Made by a program: the position numbers and the translations under genes. Positions 16,514-25,432 of a DNA stretch of 64,000 nucleotides are shown piece after piece. Each line of letters starts with the position of its first letter. Within the stretch, counting starts at the first letter, position 1. Source of the stretch: Saturnia japonica (Eukaryota > Arthropoda > Insecta > Lepidoptera > Saturniidae); NCBI GenBank assembly GCA_033032175.1, contig JAVKPJ010000073.1:1-64000 (forward strand). The letters run 5' to 3'. The notes under the pieces were generated by a model. It did no database searches and was not told the DNA's origin. It saw only the letters and a program-made list of their open reading frames with translations.

Positions 16514-17650
16514 TTTTTTTTTTTTTTTTTTTTTTTTTGCGTGGAGAAACCCGTCATGGGTACACACTCGCCCGGGGGGACGAGTGGTTATGTGAGACTC
16601 CTACTCACTAAAACTCCACGGTGTACCATCGGCCGCCATAGCGGGACGCCGTGGGCAATGCGGTTGCAATCGTCCGCGTCGCCCCGGCGGCTGGCCCCAA
16701 TCGGGCCCCGGCGCTAAAGAGAGACAGTCTGGTACAACCCCGACTGTCTCCCAGACGGCTGAACCAGTGCAATGGGAAGACGGGCCCCCCGACCCGTCTC
16801 CCCTTGGTTCGGCTAGGGCTGAGGAGAGGCGTGGAAGCGCCCCATCCTACTACCCATCGTCTACGCATATGTCCGGTGATGGACTTGTCGCTGGTATTGG
16901 CGCAAAAGGTGGCGTCCCCTTAACGGGAGGTGGCCGGCAGCCAGCGCCCCCCATATAATGTCCTGCTGGCTGTCCAGCGTCTGCGCAGTATCCACAGTGC
17001 AGCGTCACCGCCTCACATTCCAAGGCCTTATGGCCTGGTTTCCCACATCGGAAGCACAGCCCCCCCCTATCGACCGACGACGGGCAAGTTGGCCGCGTAT
17101 GACCCAAGCCCAAACACCTGAAACACCTCAGAGGCTTTTGCTCCAGGAGATGGACTCGGGCCGCACTCCATCCTACAAGGAGACGTCCCCCCTCCAACAA
17201 TAACTTTGCCGCCGTAACAGGGAGGGACATATGAACACTGCCCAAACTCCTACCCATGCTGCGTATAGACCCAACCTTAATTAGAGCTGAGTCGCACTTC
17301 CCCTTGGACGCGACAGCTGCAACCACCTCCTCCTGCGTCACGGAATCGTCCAAACCGACGATGCGGACGTTCACCCGCTTTACAGGCCTACCTATGGTGG
17401 CGACACCAGCTAATGCCGACTGGAGGCACTGCGCCAGCCTGTCGGCCTGCTCCTGGCCTTGGGAGCCAGGAATCTCGACGACCCTAGCTCCCGTAGCTGT
17501 CATGCGGATTGATAGGTCCGCAATACCCAGACTAGGCAGATCTGCCGACATCCTTGCCCTCAGAAGGGCCGCACTATAGCTCACCCCCTGAGCCACTGCC
17601 TCAGGCTGAAGTGTTATGAGCACTGCAGCCGAGCGTGGGACTCGCACCCC
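16514..17650 (-). mobile_element. E5: internally deleted gag-only element
   Basis: Poly(A) 16514-16538, gag-only 3' UTR, then only the C-terminal 265 codons of ORF1. At its 5' end ~11 nt identical to the E4 5' terminus (GGGGTGCGAGT on the - strand) sit between the telomeric repeats and mid-ORF1 sequence. This is therefore not a simple 5' truncation: the 5' terminal bases were kept or added and everything in between is missing. Confidence 0.85.
16850..17647 (-). pseudogene. ORF1 C-terminal fragment (265 aa)
   Basis: Covers the conserved domain (RSAAVLITLQPEAVAQGVSY...RIVGLDDSVTQEE) and all three zinc knuckles (CFRCLGLGHTRPTC, CFRCGKPGHKALEC, CGYC...H...C). The N-terminal coiled coil and module are deleted. 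The ATG at its start is formed at the deletion junction, so expression is doubtful. Closest to E8 ORF1 by eye. Confidence 0.85.
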
Positions 17651-17672
17651 AACCTAACCTAACCTAACCTAA

Positions 17673-17674
<2 letters not shown>
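17651..17674 (-). repeat. TTAGG telomeric repeat tract
   Basis: Nearly five CCTAA units on + between E5 and E6. Confidence 0.95.
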
Positions 17675-17718
<44 letters not shown>

Positions 17719-17720
17719 CA

Positions 17721-17806
17721 GTTTGGGAAAACCCATCATGGGTACCCGCCCGCCGCGGAGGACAGCAGACGGGTTATGTGGGACTGTACCCACTAAAAAC
17801 CCAAAC
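17721..17806 (-). ncRNA. 3'-terminal three-stem RNA structure, GUUUGGG type
   Basis: Closing stem GUUUGGG/CCCAAAC, hairpin GUGGG/CCCAC and a ten-pair hairpin ACCCGUCUGC/GCGGGCGGGU with two U-G pairs. Same order and spacing as in the coding families, with compensatory differences in two of the three stems. Second copy at 18620-18705 (E7). Confidence 0.8.
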
Positions 17807-17949
17807 ATCGCCTCCGGAGCGCTTGGCGTCGGGGGCACAGGAATCGCTTGCGCATTACCTCTGTGCCCACCGACAAGCGCTGCCCCCCCGAAGAGAGGCT
17901 CTCCCCACTGGGGACGCCCATCACCGACCGCAGCCCCAGCCTCCGTTCA

Positions 17950-18200
17950 ATTTTTTCACGTGGTTTTATTCCTCGGTGATTTTTTAAGGAGGTTTTCTTC
18001 CTCCGGGTTCAGGCCCACACGTCCACCAGAACCCGACGCCTGGTGATTTTTTAACGAGGTTGTCTTCCTCGGTGATTTTTTAACGAGGTTTTTCTTCCTC
18101 CAGGCTCCGGCCCCGCAGGACCAAAACCCCGCCCTTGTGATTTTTTAAAGAGGTTGTCTTCCTCTCAATTTTTTTAGCGAGGTTTTCTTCCTCACGGTCG
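17950..18200 (-). repeat. six-fold array of short hairpin units (E6)
   Basis: Six degenerate units on + of a T-run followed by (A/C)GAGG-TTTTCTT-CCTC, at about 17953, 17980, 18044, 18074, 18138 and 18168. In RNA each gives a GAGG/CCUC hairpin followed by an A-run. E7 has the same array at about 18847-19090. Function unknown; a repeated protein-binding site is possible. Confidence 0.7.
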
Positions 18201-18502
18201 CAGAGGACAGGGAGAGCGGCACAACGAAACACCGACACGCCTCTTCCCCTGCTACCCCACCGCGTCCGCCATCTTTTAACGACGGTGGCGACCCCGTCGA
18301 GGCCGCGGAAGGTAGGGTGAGCGGCACAACGAAACACCGACACACCTCTCCCGCCGCGGCCTGTCTCCTTCAGCCGCGGTGCCTCCCATACGACACCGCG
18401 GCTCGCCTCAGCGGCGGTGGCGCCCATGCACCACCGCAACCTACTGTTGGCCGCTTCGTCTGGGCTCTTATGCCCAAAGCCCTGACTAGCAGCCTCGCCT
18501 GT

Positions 18503-18587
18503 GGGTTCCTCTTGGCTTCACCGTGGGGGACCAAGCCACGGTTACTAAGCCCCCCCGCCACGACAAGGCGGGAACCCTCCGGGGGGG
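18503..18587 (-). ncRNA. candidate HDV-topology pseudoknot (E6 5' end)
   Basis: P1 CCCCCCC/GGGGGGG, P2 GGGUUCC/GGAACCC, P3 GCC/GGC around a 7-nt loop UUGUCGU, P4 ACCGUGG/CCACGGU, and a joining segment containing CCAA. Strand order equals that of HDV ribozymes, but the first base is C rather than G and the loop differs, so activity is uncertain. Confidence 0.45.
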
Positions 18588-18596
18588 AACCTAACC
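18588..18596 (-). repeat. short TTAGG telomeric remnant
   Basis: AACCTAACC on +, less than two units, between E6 and E7. Confidence 0.85.
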
Positions 18597-19481
18597 TTTT
18601 TTTTTTTTTTTTTTTTTCAGTTTGGGAAAACCCATCATGGGTACCCGCCCGCCGCGGAGGACAGCAGACGGGTTATGTGGGACTGTACCCACTAAAAACC
18701 CAAACATCGCCTCCGGAGCGCTTGGCGTCGGGGGCACAGGAATCGCTTGCGCATTACCTCTGTGCCCACCGACAAGCGCTGCCCCCCCGAAGAGAGGCTC
18801 TCCCCACTGGGACGCCCATCACCGACCGCAGCCCCAGCCTCCGTTCAATTTTTTCACGAGGTTTTATTCCTCGGTGATTTTTAAGGAGGTTTTCTTCCTC
18901 CGGGTTCAGGCCCACACGTCCACCAGAACCCGACGCCTGGTGATTTTTTAACGAGGTTGTCTTCCTCGGTGTTTTTTTAATGAGGTTTTCTTCCTCCAGG
19001 CTCAGGCCCCGTAAGACCAGAACCCCGCCCTTGTGATTTTTTAAAGAGGTTTTCTTCCTCTCAATTTTTAGCGAGGTTTTCTTCCTCACGGTCGCAGAGG
19101 ATAGGGAGAGCGGCTCAACGAAACACCGACACGCCTCTTCCCCTGCGACCCCACCGCGTTCGCCATCTTTTAGCGACGGTGGCGACCCCGTCGAGGCCGC
19201 GGAAGGTAGGGTGAGCGGCACAACGAAACACCGACACACCTCTCCCGCCGCGGCCTGTCTCCTTCAGCCACGGTGCCTCCCATACGACACCGCGGCTCGC
19301 CTCAGCGGCGGTGGCGCCCATACACCACCGCAACCTACTGTTGGCCGCTTCGTCCGGGCTCTTACGCCCAAAGCCCTGACTAGCAGCCTCGCCTGTGGGT
19401 TCCTCTTGGCTTCACCGTGGGGGACCAAGCCACGGTTACTAAGCCCCCCCGCCACGACAAGGCGGGAACCCTCCGGGGGGG
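18597..19481 (-). mobile_element. E7: short non-coding telomeric retroelement, sister of E6
   Basis: Nearly the same sequence as E6 with its own poly(A) (18597-18617) and its own telomeric junction on both sides, so it is a separate insertion rather than a simple tandem duplication. Small indels relative to E6 shift every reading frame, which argues against coding. Contains the hairpin array and the direct repeat GCGGCACAACGAAACACCGA. Confidence 0.85.
19397..19481 (-). ncRNA. candidate HDV-topology pseudoknot (E7 5' end)
   Basis: Same P1-P4 pairing as at 18503-18587 in E6. Confidence 0.45.
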
Positions 19482-19488
19482 AACCTAA

Positions 19489-19490
<2 letters not shown>
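19482..19490 (-). repeat. short TTAGG telomeric remnant
   Basis: AACCTAACC on + between E7 and E8. Confidence 0.85.
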
Positions 19491-19546
<56 letters not shown>

Positions 19547-19880
19547 GTGGAGAAACCCGTCATGGGTACACACCCGCCCGGGGGGACGAGTGGTTATGTG
19601 AGACTCCTACTCACTAAAACTCCACGGTGTACCATCGGCCGCCATAGTGGGACGCGCGGGCACTGCGGATGCAATCTGCCGCGACGCCCCGGCGGCCCGC
19701 CCCAGTCGGGCCCCGGCGCTAAAGAGAGACAGTCTGGTACAACCCCAACTGTCTCCCAGACGGCTGAGCCAGTGCAATGGGAAGACGGGCCCCCCGACCC
19801 GTCTCCCCTTGGTCCAGCAAGGTAGAGGAGAAGGCAGAAAACGCCCTCCTTCCCTTTACCTATTCGTCTGCGCTAAAACC

Positions 19881-21839
19881 TCAAGGAGGTTCTGGTGCGG
19901 ATGGTGCCTTCCCTTTACCTGAAGAGTTTGGCCTGCATCCGGCTCCCCCCATGTAATGTGCCGCCGACTTTCCTGCGTCAGCACAAACGGCGCAATGCAG
20001 TGCCTCTGCCTCACAATCTCGTGCCCTGTGACCAGGTTTACCGCAGCGGAAGCAGAGCACTCCCCTGTCAACTGCTGACGGGCATAAGGGCCGAGTGTGG
20101 CCCAGACCCATGCACTTGAAACAGCGCATTGGCTTGTATTCAAGCACATGAACCCGGGCCGCGCTCCAACCGACAAGGAGGCGCCCAGCCTCCGTCAGGG
20201 TCCTAGCCGCGGCTACGGGCACAGACAAATGTATCGCACCCAGGCCTCCTCTAAAATTGCGAATTTCGCCAGCCCTTATATGGGCTGGCTGGCATCCGCC
20301 CTTTAACGCCGTGGCGGCAACAACCTCATCTCTGGTCACAGAGTCATCCAAGCCGACGATGCGGACGCTAACCCTCTTGACAGGCCGGTTGATCAAGGCA
20401 ACGTCCGCCAACGCCGCCTGGAGACTCTGCGCCAGTCTGTCGGCTTGCTCCGGGCCTTGGGAGCCAGGAATTTCGAAGATTCTTGCTCCCGTTTTAGTCT
20501 GACGGAACGAGAGCCTATCAATTCCCATCGACGTCAGATTGACAGCCTCTCTAGCCATCAGTAGAGCCGTTTTGTAGCTCATCCCCTGAGCCACTGCCTG
20601 GGGCTGCAGTGTCATGACCACTGCAGCCGCACGCGGGCTCGGGGGGAGCTTCACCTTGGACTTCCGAGGTGCACCCTTCTGAGGAGTGGAAGCTGCCTTC
20701 GCAGACGGTACCACCTTCCTCTTCTTATTCCTTTTCTTTTTGCGACGGGATACTTCGGTCCACGTCGCTTCGGCATTTTGCGCCGTGGTTGGAGTCGTAT
20801 CCAGGACCACTCTAGGGACCGACTCTTGGAATGGCGCTGCCCCAGAGGTCGCAGCACAAGGTGCAGGTGCGGGTTTAGCCGGCTTCTTCTTGGCACCAGC
20901 GGGCTTAGACTTTGGCCCCCCTACAGGCCCAGCTTTCTCCAGCCTCCTATCCACGGCCAAGGATGGACGAACCACCTCTGCAGGGGGAAGACGATCATCC
21001 AAGCGGGCGGTAATCATCTCACCGAGAGATACCCGAAGGGAATGTTCCATGTTGTCCATACGGACCATCATCGCATCCAGCAACGCCTGAGGAACGATTT
21101 CCTGCTCCCGGTGAGGGACCTCCGGCACCACCTGCACTGGCGCAGCCTTTACCTGGCCACGCAGAGCGGCGAGTTCCACTCTCATCTCGGTCGCCTCTTC
21201 GCGTAGCTTACGCATCTCGCGCCGGAGGATAAGCGTTTCCTGCTCTACCGTGCGCTTGAGCGCTGTAGCTGTGACCTCCTCCAGGGTCCTGGCCGCCTCC
21301 TTTAGTTTTTTAATAGAAGTACCCTTGAGGTTGCCAGATGTCTTGCACACCTCAAGGATATTTTTAACTCTGCTGGTAGCCAGAGCCCTCAGTCGCTCTG
21401 GATCAAGGGTCTCTATGTCCAACGGCGGCTCCTCGTCCACCTCCTGATGAGCATCACCGCACTGGGTGCTTCCAGAGGGAATGGGCCCAGATAACTCGTC
21501 TACGGATGCGGGGACGCTCTTCGCCCTGGAAGAACTGCCCAAGTCACGTGCCTTACCACGCCGAGCCGTTGTAATTTTACAGGGAGAGACTTCCACAACA
21601 TCATCATCGTGTGCATCTTCCAAATGCAACCGCTTTCTCCCTTCAGCCCCCAATGCCGTTAAACTACTGGAGCTATTAGACCAGTGCTTGACTGTAAATC
21701 GGTCAAGCGACTGATCTCGCTCCAGGACCACAACGGGTCTATCAATTAACCGTTTTTCCTTAGCCAAGGTCGTCGTTTTAGTGGAATCAGTCGTCAGTTT
21801 ACTAGCCAGTGTCGTCGTGTGTTTTCTCGAATCTTGCAA
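19881..21839 (-). CDS. ORF1 (gag-like zinc-knuckle protein, 652 aa from internal start)
   Basis: Open frame from MQDSRKHTTTLASKL through SLDRFTVKHW, a coiled-coil-like helix (LILRREMRKLREEATEMRVEL), the conserved domain and zinc knuckles near 568-630 (CFKCMGLGHTRPLC, CFRCGKPGHRARDC, CAVC...H...C). The upstream module (21836-21921) lacks one base in its variable arm, so the usual MDSAKFKSKLPQEGT start is out of frame with the rest. Translation would need MQDS or a frameshift. No ORF2 follows, only ~335 nt of 3' UTR. Confidence 0.85.
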   Translation of the reverse strand: MQDSRKHTTTLASKLTTDSTKTTTLAKEKRLIDRPVVVLERDQSLDRFTVKHWSNSSSSLTALGAEGRKRLHLEDAHDDDVVEVSPCKITTARRGKARDLGSSSRAKSVPASVDELSGPIPSGSTQCGDAHQEVDEEPPLDIETLDPERLRALATSRVKNILEVCKTSGNLKGTSIKKLKEAARTLEEVTATALKRTVEQETLILRREMRKLREEATEMRVELAALRGQVKAAPVQVVPEVPHREQEIVPQALLDAMMVRMDNMEHSLRVSLGEMITARLDDRLPPAEVVRPSLAVDRRLEKAGPVGGPKSKPAGAKKKPAKPAPAPCAATSGAAPFQESVPRVVLDTTPTTAQNAEATWTEVSRRKKKRNKKRKVVPSAKAASTPQKGAPRKSKVKLPPSPRAAAVVMTLQPQAVAQGMSYKTALLMAREAVNLTSMGIDRLSFRQTKTGARIFEIPGSQGPEQADRLAQSLQAALADVALINRPVKRVSVRIVGLDDSVTRDEVVAATALKGGCQPAHIRAGEIRNFRGGLGAIHLSVPVAAARTLTEAGRLLVGWSAARVHVLEYKPMRCFKCMGLGHTRPLCPSAVDRGVLCFRCGKPGHRARDCEAEALHCAVCADAGKSAAHYMGGAGCRPNSSGKGKAPSAPEPP

Positions 21840-22185
21840 AATTTTGCCCCCCCCAGAAGACGCGGGGCAGCCCGAGCTAGGCTCGGGGAGGGATTTCCCT
21901 TTCGGGTACCCTCCTGGGGTAGTTTACTCTTAAATTTTGCCGAATCCATCGCTATTTTCTTTAACGTCAGTTTGCGGTACGCCTGCCGGGACCGGCATAA
22001 AAGCTACCGATCCCGCCAGCCGCTGTCCGGAACTGGGCCCTTGGGGCTCAAATTGAGCCCTCATTGGCCCCAGCCCGGTACTGGGTGCGCCGCGCACATG
22101 CCACACCCAGGAGCTTTTAATGGCCCTCCAGCCAATACCCCTCCACAGTCCCCTCTGATAATCAGAGGGATACCGGGAGGAGTTT

Positions 22186-22261
22186 GTCAGGTATCAGCCG
22201 CCGACCAGACTGGTCGACGTTGCCCGGGGTGCACCACGAGGAGGTTCCTGACACGCACCCC
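22186..22261 (-). ncRNA. candidate HDV-like ribozyme (E8 5' end)
   Basis: P1 GGGGUGC/GCACCCC, P3 loop UCCUCGU, GGGCAAC and P4 as in E2, but P2 is GUCAGG/CCUGAC (A-U replaced by G-C) and the joining segment is GGCUGAUA, both allowed changes. Confidence 0.75.
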
Positions 22262-22267
22262 GGGGAA

Positions 22268-22328
<61 letters not shown>

Positions 22329-22659
22329 GTGGAGAAACCCGTCATGGGTACACACCCGCCCGGGGGGACGAGTGGTTATGTGAGACTCCTACTCACTAAA
22401 ACTCCACGGTGTACCATCGGCCGCCATAGTGGGGCGCGCGGGCACTGCGGTTGCAATCTGCCGCAACGCCCCGGCGGCCGGCCCCAGTCGGGCCCCGGCG
22501 CTCAAGAGAGACAGTCTGGTACAACCCCAACTGTCTCCCAGACGGCTGAACCAGTGCAATGGGAAGACGGGCCCCCCCGACCCGTCTCCCTGGTCCAGCA
22601 AGGGCAGAGGAAAGGCGGTTAAACACCCCCACCTACTGCCCATCGTCTACGCTCAACCC

Positions 22660-24740
22660 CTAAGGGGGTCTTGGCGCTGCAGGCGCTCTCCCCGTCTTTT
22701 GGACGGGTGGCCTACATTTCGCACCTCCCATGAAATGTTTCGCCTGCCTTCCGGCGTCGGCACACAGGGCACAGTGCAGCTTTGCAGCTGTGCACTCTTG
22801 CGCCTTGTGGCCAGGCTGTCCACAACGGAAGCAAAGGCCTCCCCTATCAACTGCCGAAGGGCATGTGGGCCGGGTATGGCCCACGTCCAGACACCTGAAA
22901 CATCTCAAAGGCCCCCCTTGCAGGAAACGGACGCGTGCCATACTCCAGCCAACAAGGAGACGACCTAACTGCACCAATGTCCTGGCAGCGGCGACTGGGA
23001 GTGACAAGTGAATTGCGCCATTGCCTCTCCCGTAGGGACGTATCTCACCAGCCCTAATAAGGGTTGGCTCGCAACCGCCTTTAGCCGCCGCTGCCGCTAC
23101 GACTTCATGCGCCGAGACGGAGTCCTCCAATCCAATGATTCGGATGTCTGCTCTTTTAATGGGCCTCGCCACTGTGGCTACATCTGCCATAATCTCACTT
23201 AGCTTTAGGGCTAATTGATCCGCCTGCTCTACTCCCCGGGCACCCGGTATCTCAATAATACGGCTGCCCGAGGCAGTACACCGAATAGATATTTTATCGA
23301 TCCCCAGGTCAGACAAAGGGAGACGGTCCCGTGCTCTAAGTAGAGCCTCACTATACGATAGCCCCTCCGCCACAGCCTCAGGCCGCAGTGCAAGGAGCAC
23401 TGCAGCCGAGCGCGGTGCCGAAGGAAGCTTAGGCTTGGGCTTGGGCCCAGGCATTCCCTTATGAGTGGAAATCACCCCCGCAGTAGCCTTCAGATTCGAT
23501 GAGGCCTTTTCCTTCTTTTTCCGTCGCTTGGTTACGGTCGTCCATCCCGATCCAGCTCCAGCCTGATCTTGGGCAGGAGCAGCAGGCACGGCCTCCTGTG
23601 GATGGACTGTCGTCGTCACATCAGGGATGGGCATCGAAGCCTTAGGCTTTGCAGCTTTGGACCTCGCGGCCTTTCGTCCTACAGGCTGAGATCCAGAAGG
23701 ACCAGGAGCCAACCCTCTGTCCGCACCTAAGGGCGGGCGGACCACTTCGGAGGGTGGAAGACGATCGTCCAGACGTGCGGATATCATCTCCCTAACGACA
23801 GCCGGAGAGATCTCTCCATCCTGTCCATGTATCCATCTAGCACCTTGAGCAGTGTCTTTGGCAGGATATCTGTCACTTCGCTGGACAACTCCAGATCCAC
23901 CTGCGGTGAAGCCTGAGGTAACAACTGTGGCAATGGTGACGGTGACGGAGGTGGACACTCCACCCGACATCGTAACGACGCAAGTTCCGCCCTCAGCTCC
24001 TCGACTTCACGACGCAGCCTCCCCGTCTCACGGCGCAGGAGAAGATTCTCTGAAGTCACCGTGCGCGTAAGAGCGGTGGCCGTTACTTCTCGCAGAGTCC
24101 ATGCTGCTTCTTTGAGCGATTTGATGTAGGTACCCTTGAGGTTGCCAGATCTTTTGGCAACCTCAAGGATCTCATCAACATTCTCCGTCGCAAGAGCCCT
24201 CAGACTATCAGGGTCGAGCAACTCAATTCCCTCGAGCACTCCTACATCGGCGCTTTCCGACGGCTCATCCTTGATCGGTGTGGCAATAGCACAGTCATGT
24301 GACCCACCGGCCTTTCCAGCTTTCGTTGCACGAGTCGAACCCTTGTCACGGGATCTCCCTCTCCCCGCTGTCGAGACTTTGGCAGGAGGGATCTCCACCA
24401 CAGCTACCTCGTCTCCATCGTCAGCTAGCGACCGCTTCCTACCATCCAAACTAGTCGTTGAGATCGACTTCTCAAAACTGTCCGTCCAATGTCGAACCGA
24501 GAATTTGTCCAACGACGGATTTCTCTCCACCGAAACGATAGGCAAACCAGTTTTCCGTTGTTCATGTGCCAAAGTCGTGTTATTTTTAAAAGAACTACGC
24601 AGAATTCTGCCCCCCCCAGAAGACGCGGGGCAGCCCGAGCTAGGCTCGGGGAGGGATTCTCCAGCTCCTGAGGAGCTGGTACCCTCCTGGGTAATGATTT
24701 TTTTAAATTTTGCGTCCATATTAACTTCCTTAACCGTCAA
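22660..24740 (-). pseudogene. ORF1 (gag-like zinc-knuckle protein), one frameshift
   Basis: The segments 23784-24740 and 22660-23970 together make ~694 codons. Starts in the MTVKEVNMDAKFKKIITQEGT context, most likely at MDAK. Contains module, SLDKFSVRHW, helix LLLRRETGRLRREVEELRAEL, conserved domain and zinc knuckles CFRCLDVGHTRPTC, CFRCGQPGHKAQEC, CALC...H...C. The break is near 23795, where E9 reads CTCCCTAAC on + and E12 reads CTCCCCTAAC: one base missing in a C-run, which could be an error of sequencing. Confidence 0.85.
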
Positions 24741-24956
24741 GTTTGCGGTACGCCTGCCGGGACCGGTATAAAAGTTACCGATCCCGCCAGCCGCTGTCCG
24801 GAACTGGGCCCTTGGGGCTCAAATTGAGCCCTCATCGGCCCCAGCCCGGTACTGGGTGCGCCGCGCACATGCCACACCCAGGAGCTTTTAATGGCCCTCC
24901 AGCCAATACCCCTCCACAGTCCCCTCTGATAATCAGAGGGATACCGGGAGGAGTTT

Positions 24957-25034
24957 GTCAGGTATCAGCCGCCGACCAGACTGGTCGACGTTGCCCGGGG
25001 TGCACCACGAGGAGGTTCCTGACACGCACCACCC
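24957..25034 (-). ncRNA. HDV-like ribozyme, P1 interrupted (E9 5' end)
   Basis: P2, P3, P4, loop UCCUCGU and GGCUGAUA are as in E8, but the 5' strand of P1 reads GGGGUGGUGC, a three-base insertion relative to GGGGUGC. Probably impaired, or it pairs with a shifted register. Confidence 0.55.
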
Positions 25035-25039
25035 CGGGG

Positions 25040-25076
25040 AACCTAACCTAACCTAACCTAACCTAACCTAACCTAA

Positions 25077-25078
<2 letters not shown>
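25040..25078 (-). repeat. TTAGG telomeric repeat tract
   Basis: Nearly eight CCTAA units on + between E9 and E10. Confidence 0.97.
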
Positions 25079-25107
<29 letters not shown>

Positions 25108-25192
25108 CGTGGGGAAATCCTGCATGGATCCGCCTCCCGCGCCGGGCAGCTCGAGAGGGGTATGTCAGACTCTTACTGACTAAAACCCCACG
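25108..25192 (-). ncRNA. 3'-terminal three-stem RNA structure, CGUGGGG type
   Basis: Closing stem CGUGGGG/CCCCACG, hairpin GUCAG/CUGAC (25176-25180 with 25164-25168) and a CCUCUCG/CGGGAGG hairpin, extended to ten pairs in E11. Other copies: 31336-31420 (E11), 40537-40621 (E13), 47218-47302 (E14). The stem sequences differ from the CAUGGGG, CGUGGAG and GUUUGGG types with pairing kept. Confidence 0.8.
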
Positions 25193-25432
25193 GTGTTCCT
25201 CTTTCACCCATTTGGCCGGGGAGCAGGGACAGCTTCCGCATTACTTCTACTCGCCCGACGGGTGTAGGCCCCTCATAAGGGGCCACCTTCTGCGGTCTGA
25301 GGGGTCGAGGTGTGTGACACCCTCCGACGAACCTACGAGGGGCGCATCGAACACTGATGCGCCACGCCTCGGGCCTGTGCATTCGCTGCAAGGGCGAAGG
25401 ACCTGCCCGCGTCCGACGCCCGCAGGCCGTTT

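Larger units (their letters stand above)
17675..18587 (-). mobile_element. E6: short non-coding telomeric retroelement
   Basis: About 0.9 kb with poly(A) 17675-17718, the shared 3' three-stem structure in a fourth sequence version, and a 5' end that folds into a nested pseudoknot. No zinc knuckle, endonuclease or reverse transcriptase sequence is present. The longest - frame (18080-18439, 119 aa) is frameshifted in the sister copy E7, so it is probably not a gene. Resembles the short internally deleted R2 derivatives that keep only the two functional RNA ends. Confidence 0.85.
19491..22265 (-). mobile_element. E8: gag-only telomeric retrotransposon
   Basis: Poly(A) 19491-19544, 3' UTR 19545-19880, ORF1 19881-21839 plus module, 5' leader to 22261 with ribozyme. 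Four extra bases (CCCC on the - strand) separate the ribozyme start from the telomeric GGTT, and only AACC remains of the repeat before the poly(A) of E9. Confidence 0.9.
22270..25039 (-). mobile_element. E9: gag-only telomeric retrotransposon
   Basis: Poly(A) 22270-22325, 3' UTR 22326-22659, ORF1 22660-24740 with one frameshift, 5' leader 24741-25039. Very close to E12. Its 5' terminus carries extra bases (CCCC, and GGT within P1) compared with E16. Confidence 0.9.

Noticed and set aside
18080..18439. 119-aa - strand frame in E6 with an internal VSVFRCAA repeat
   Set aside because: The same region in E7 is frameshifted, and the protein repeat simply reflects a DNA direct repeat.
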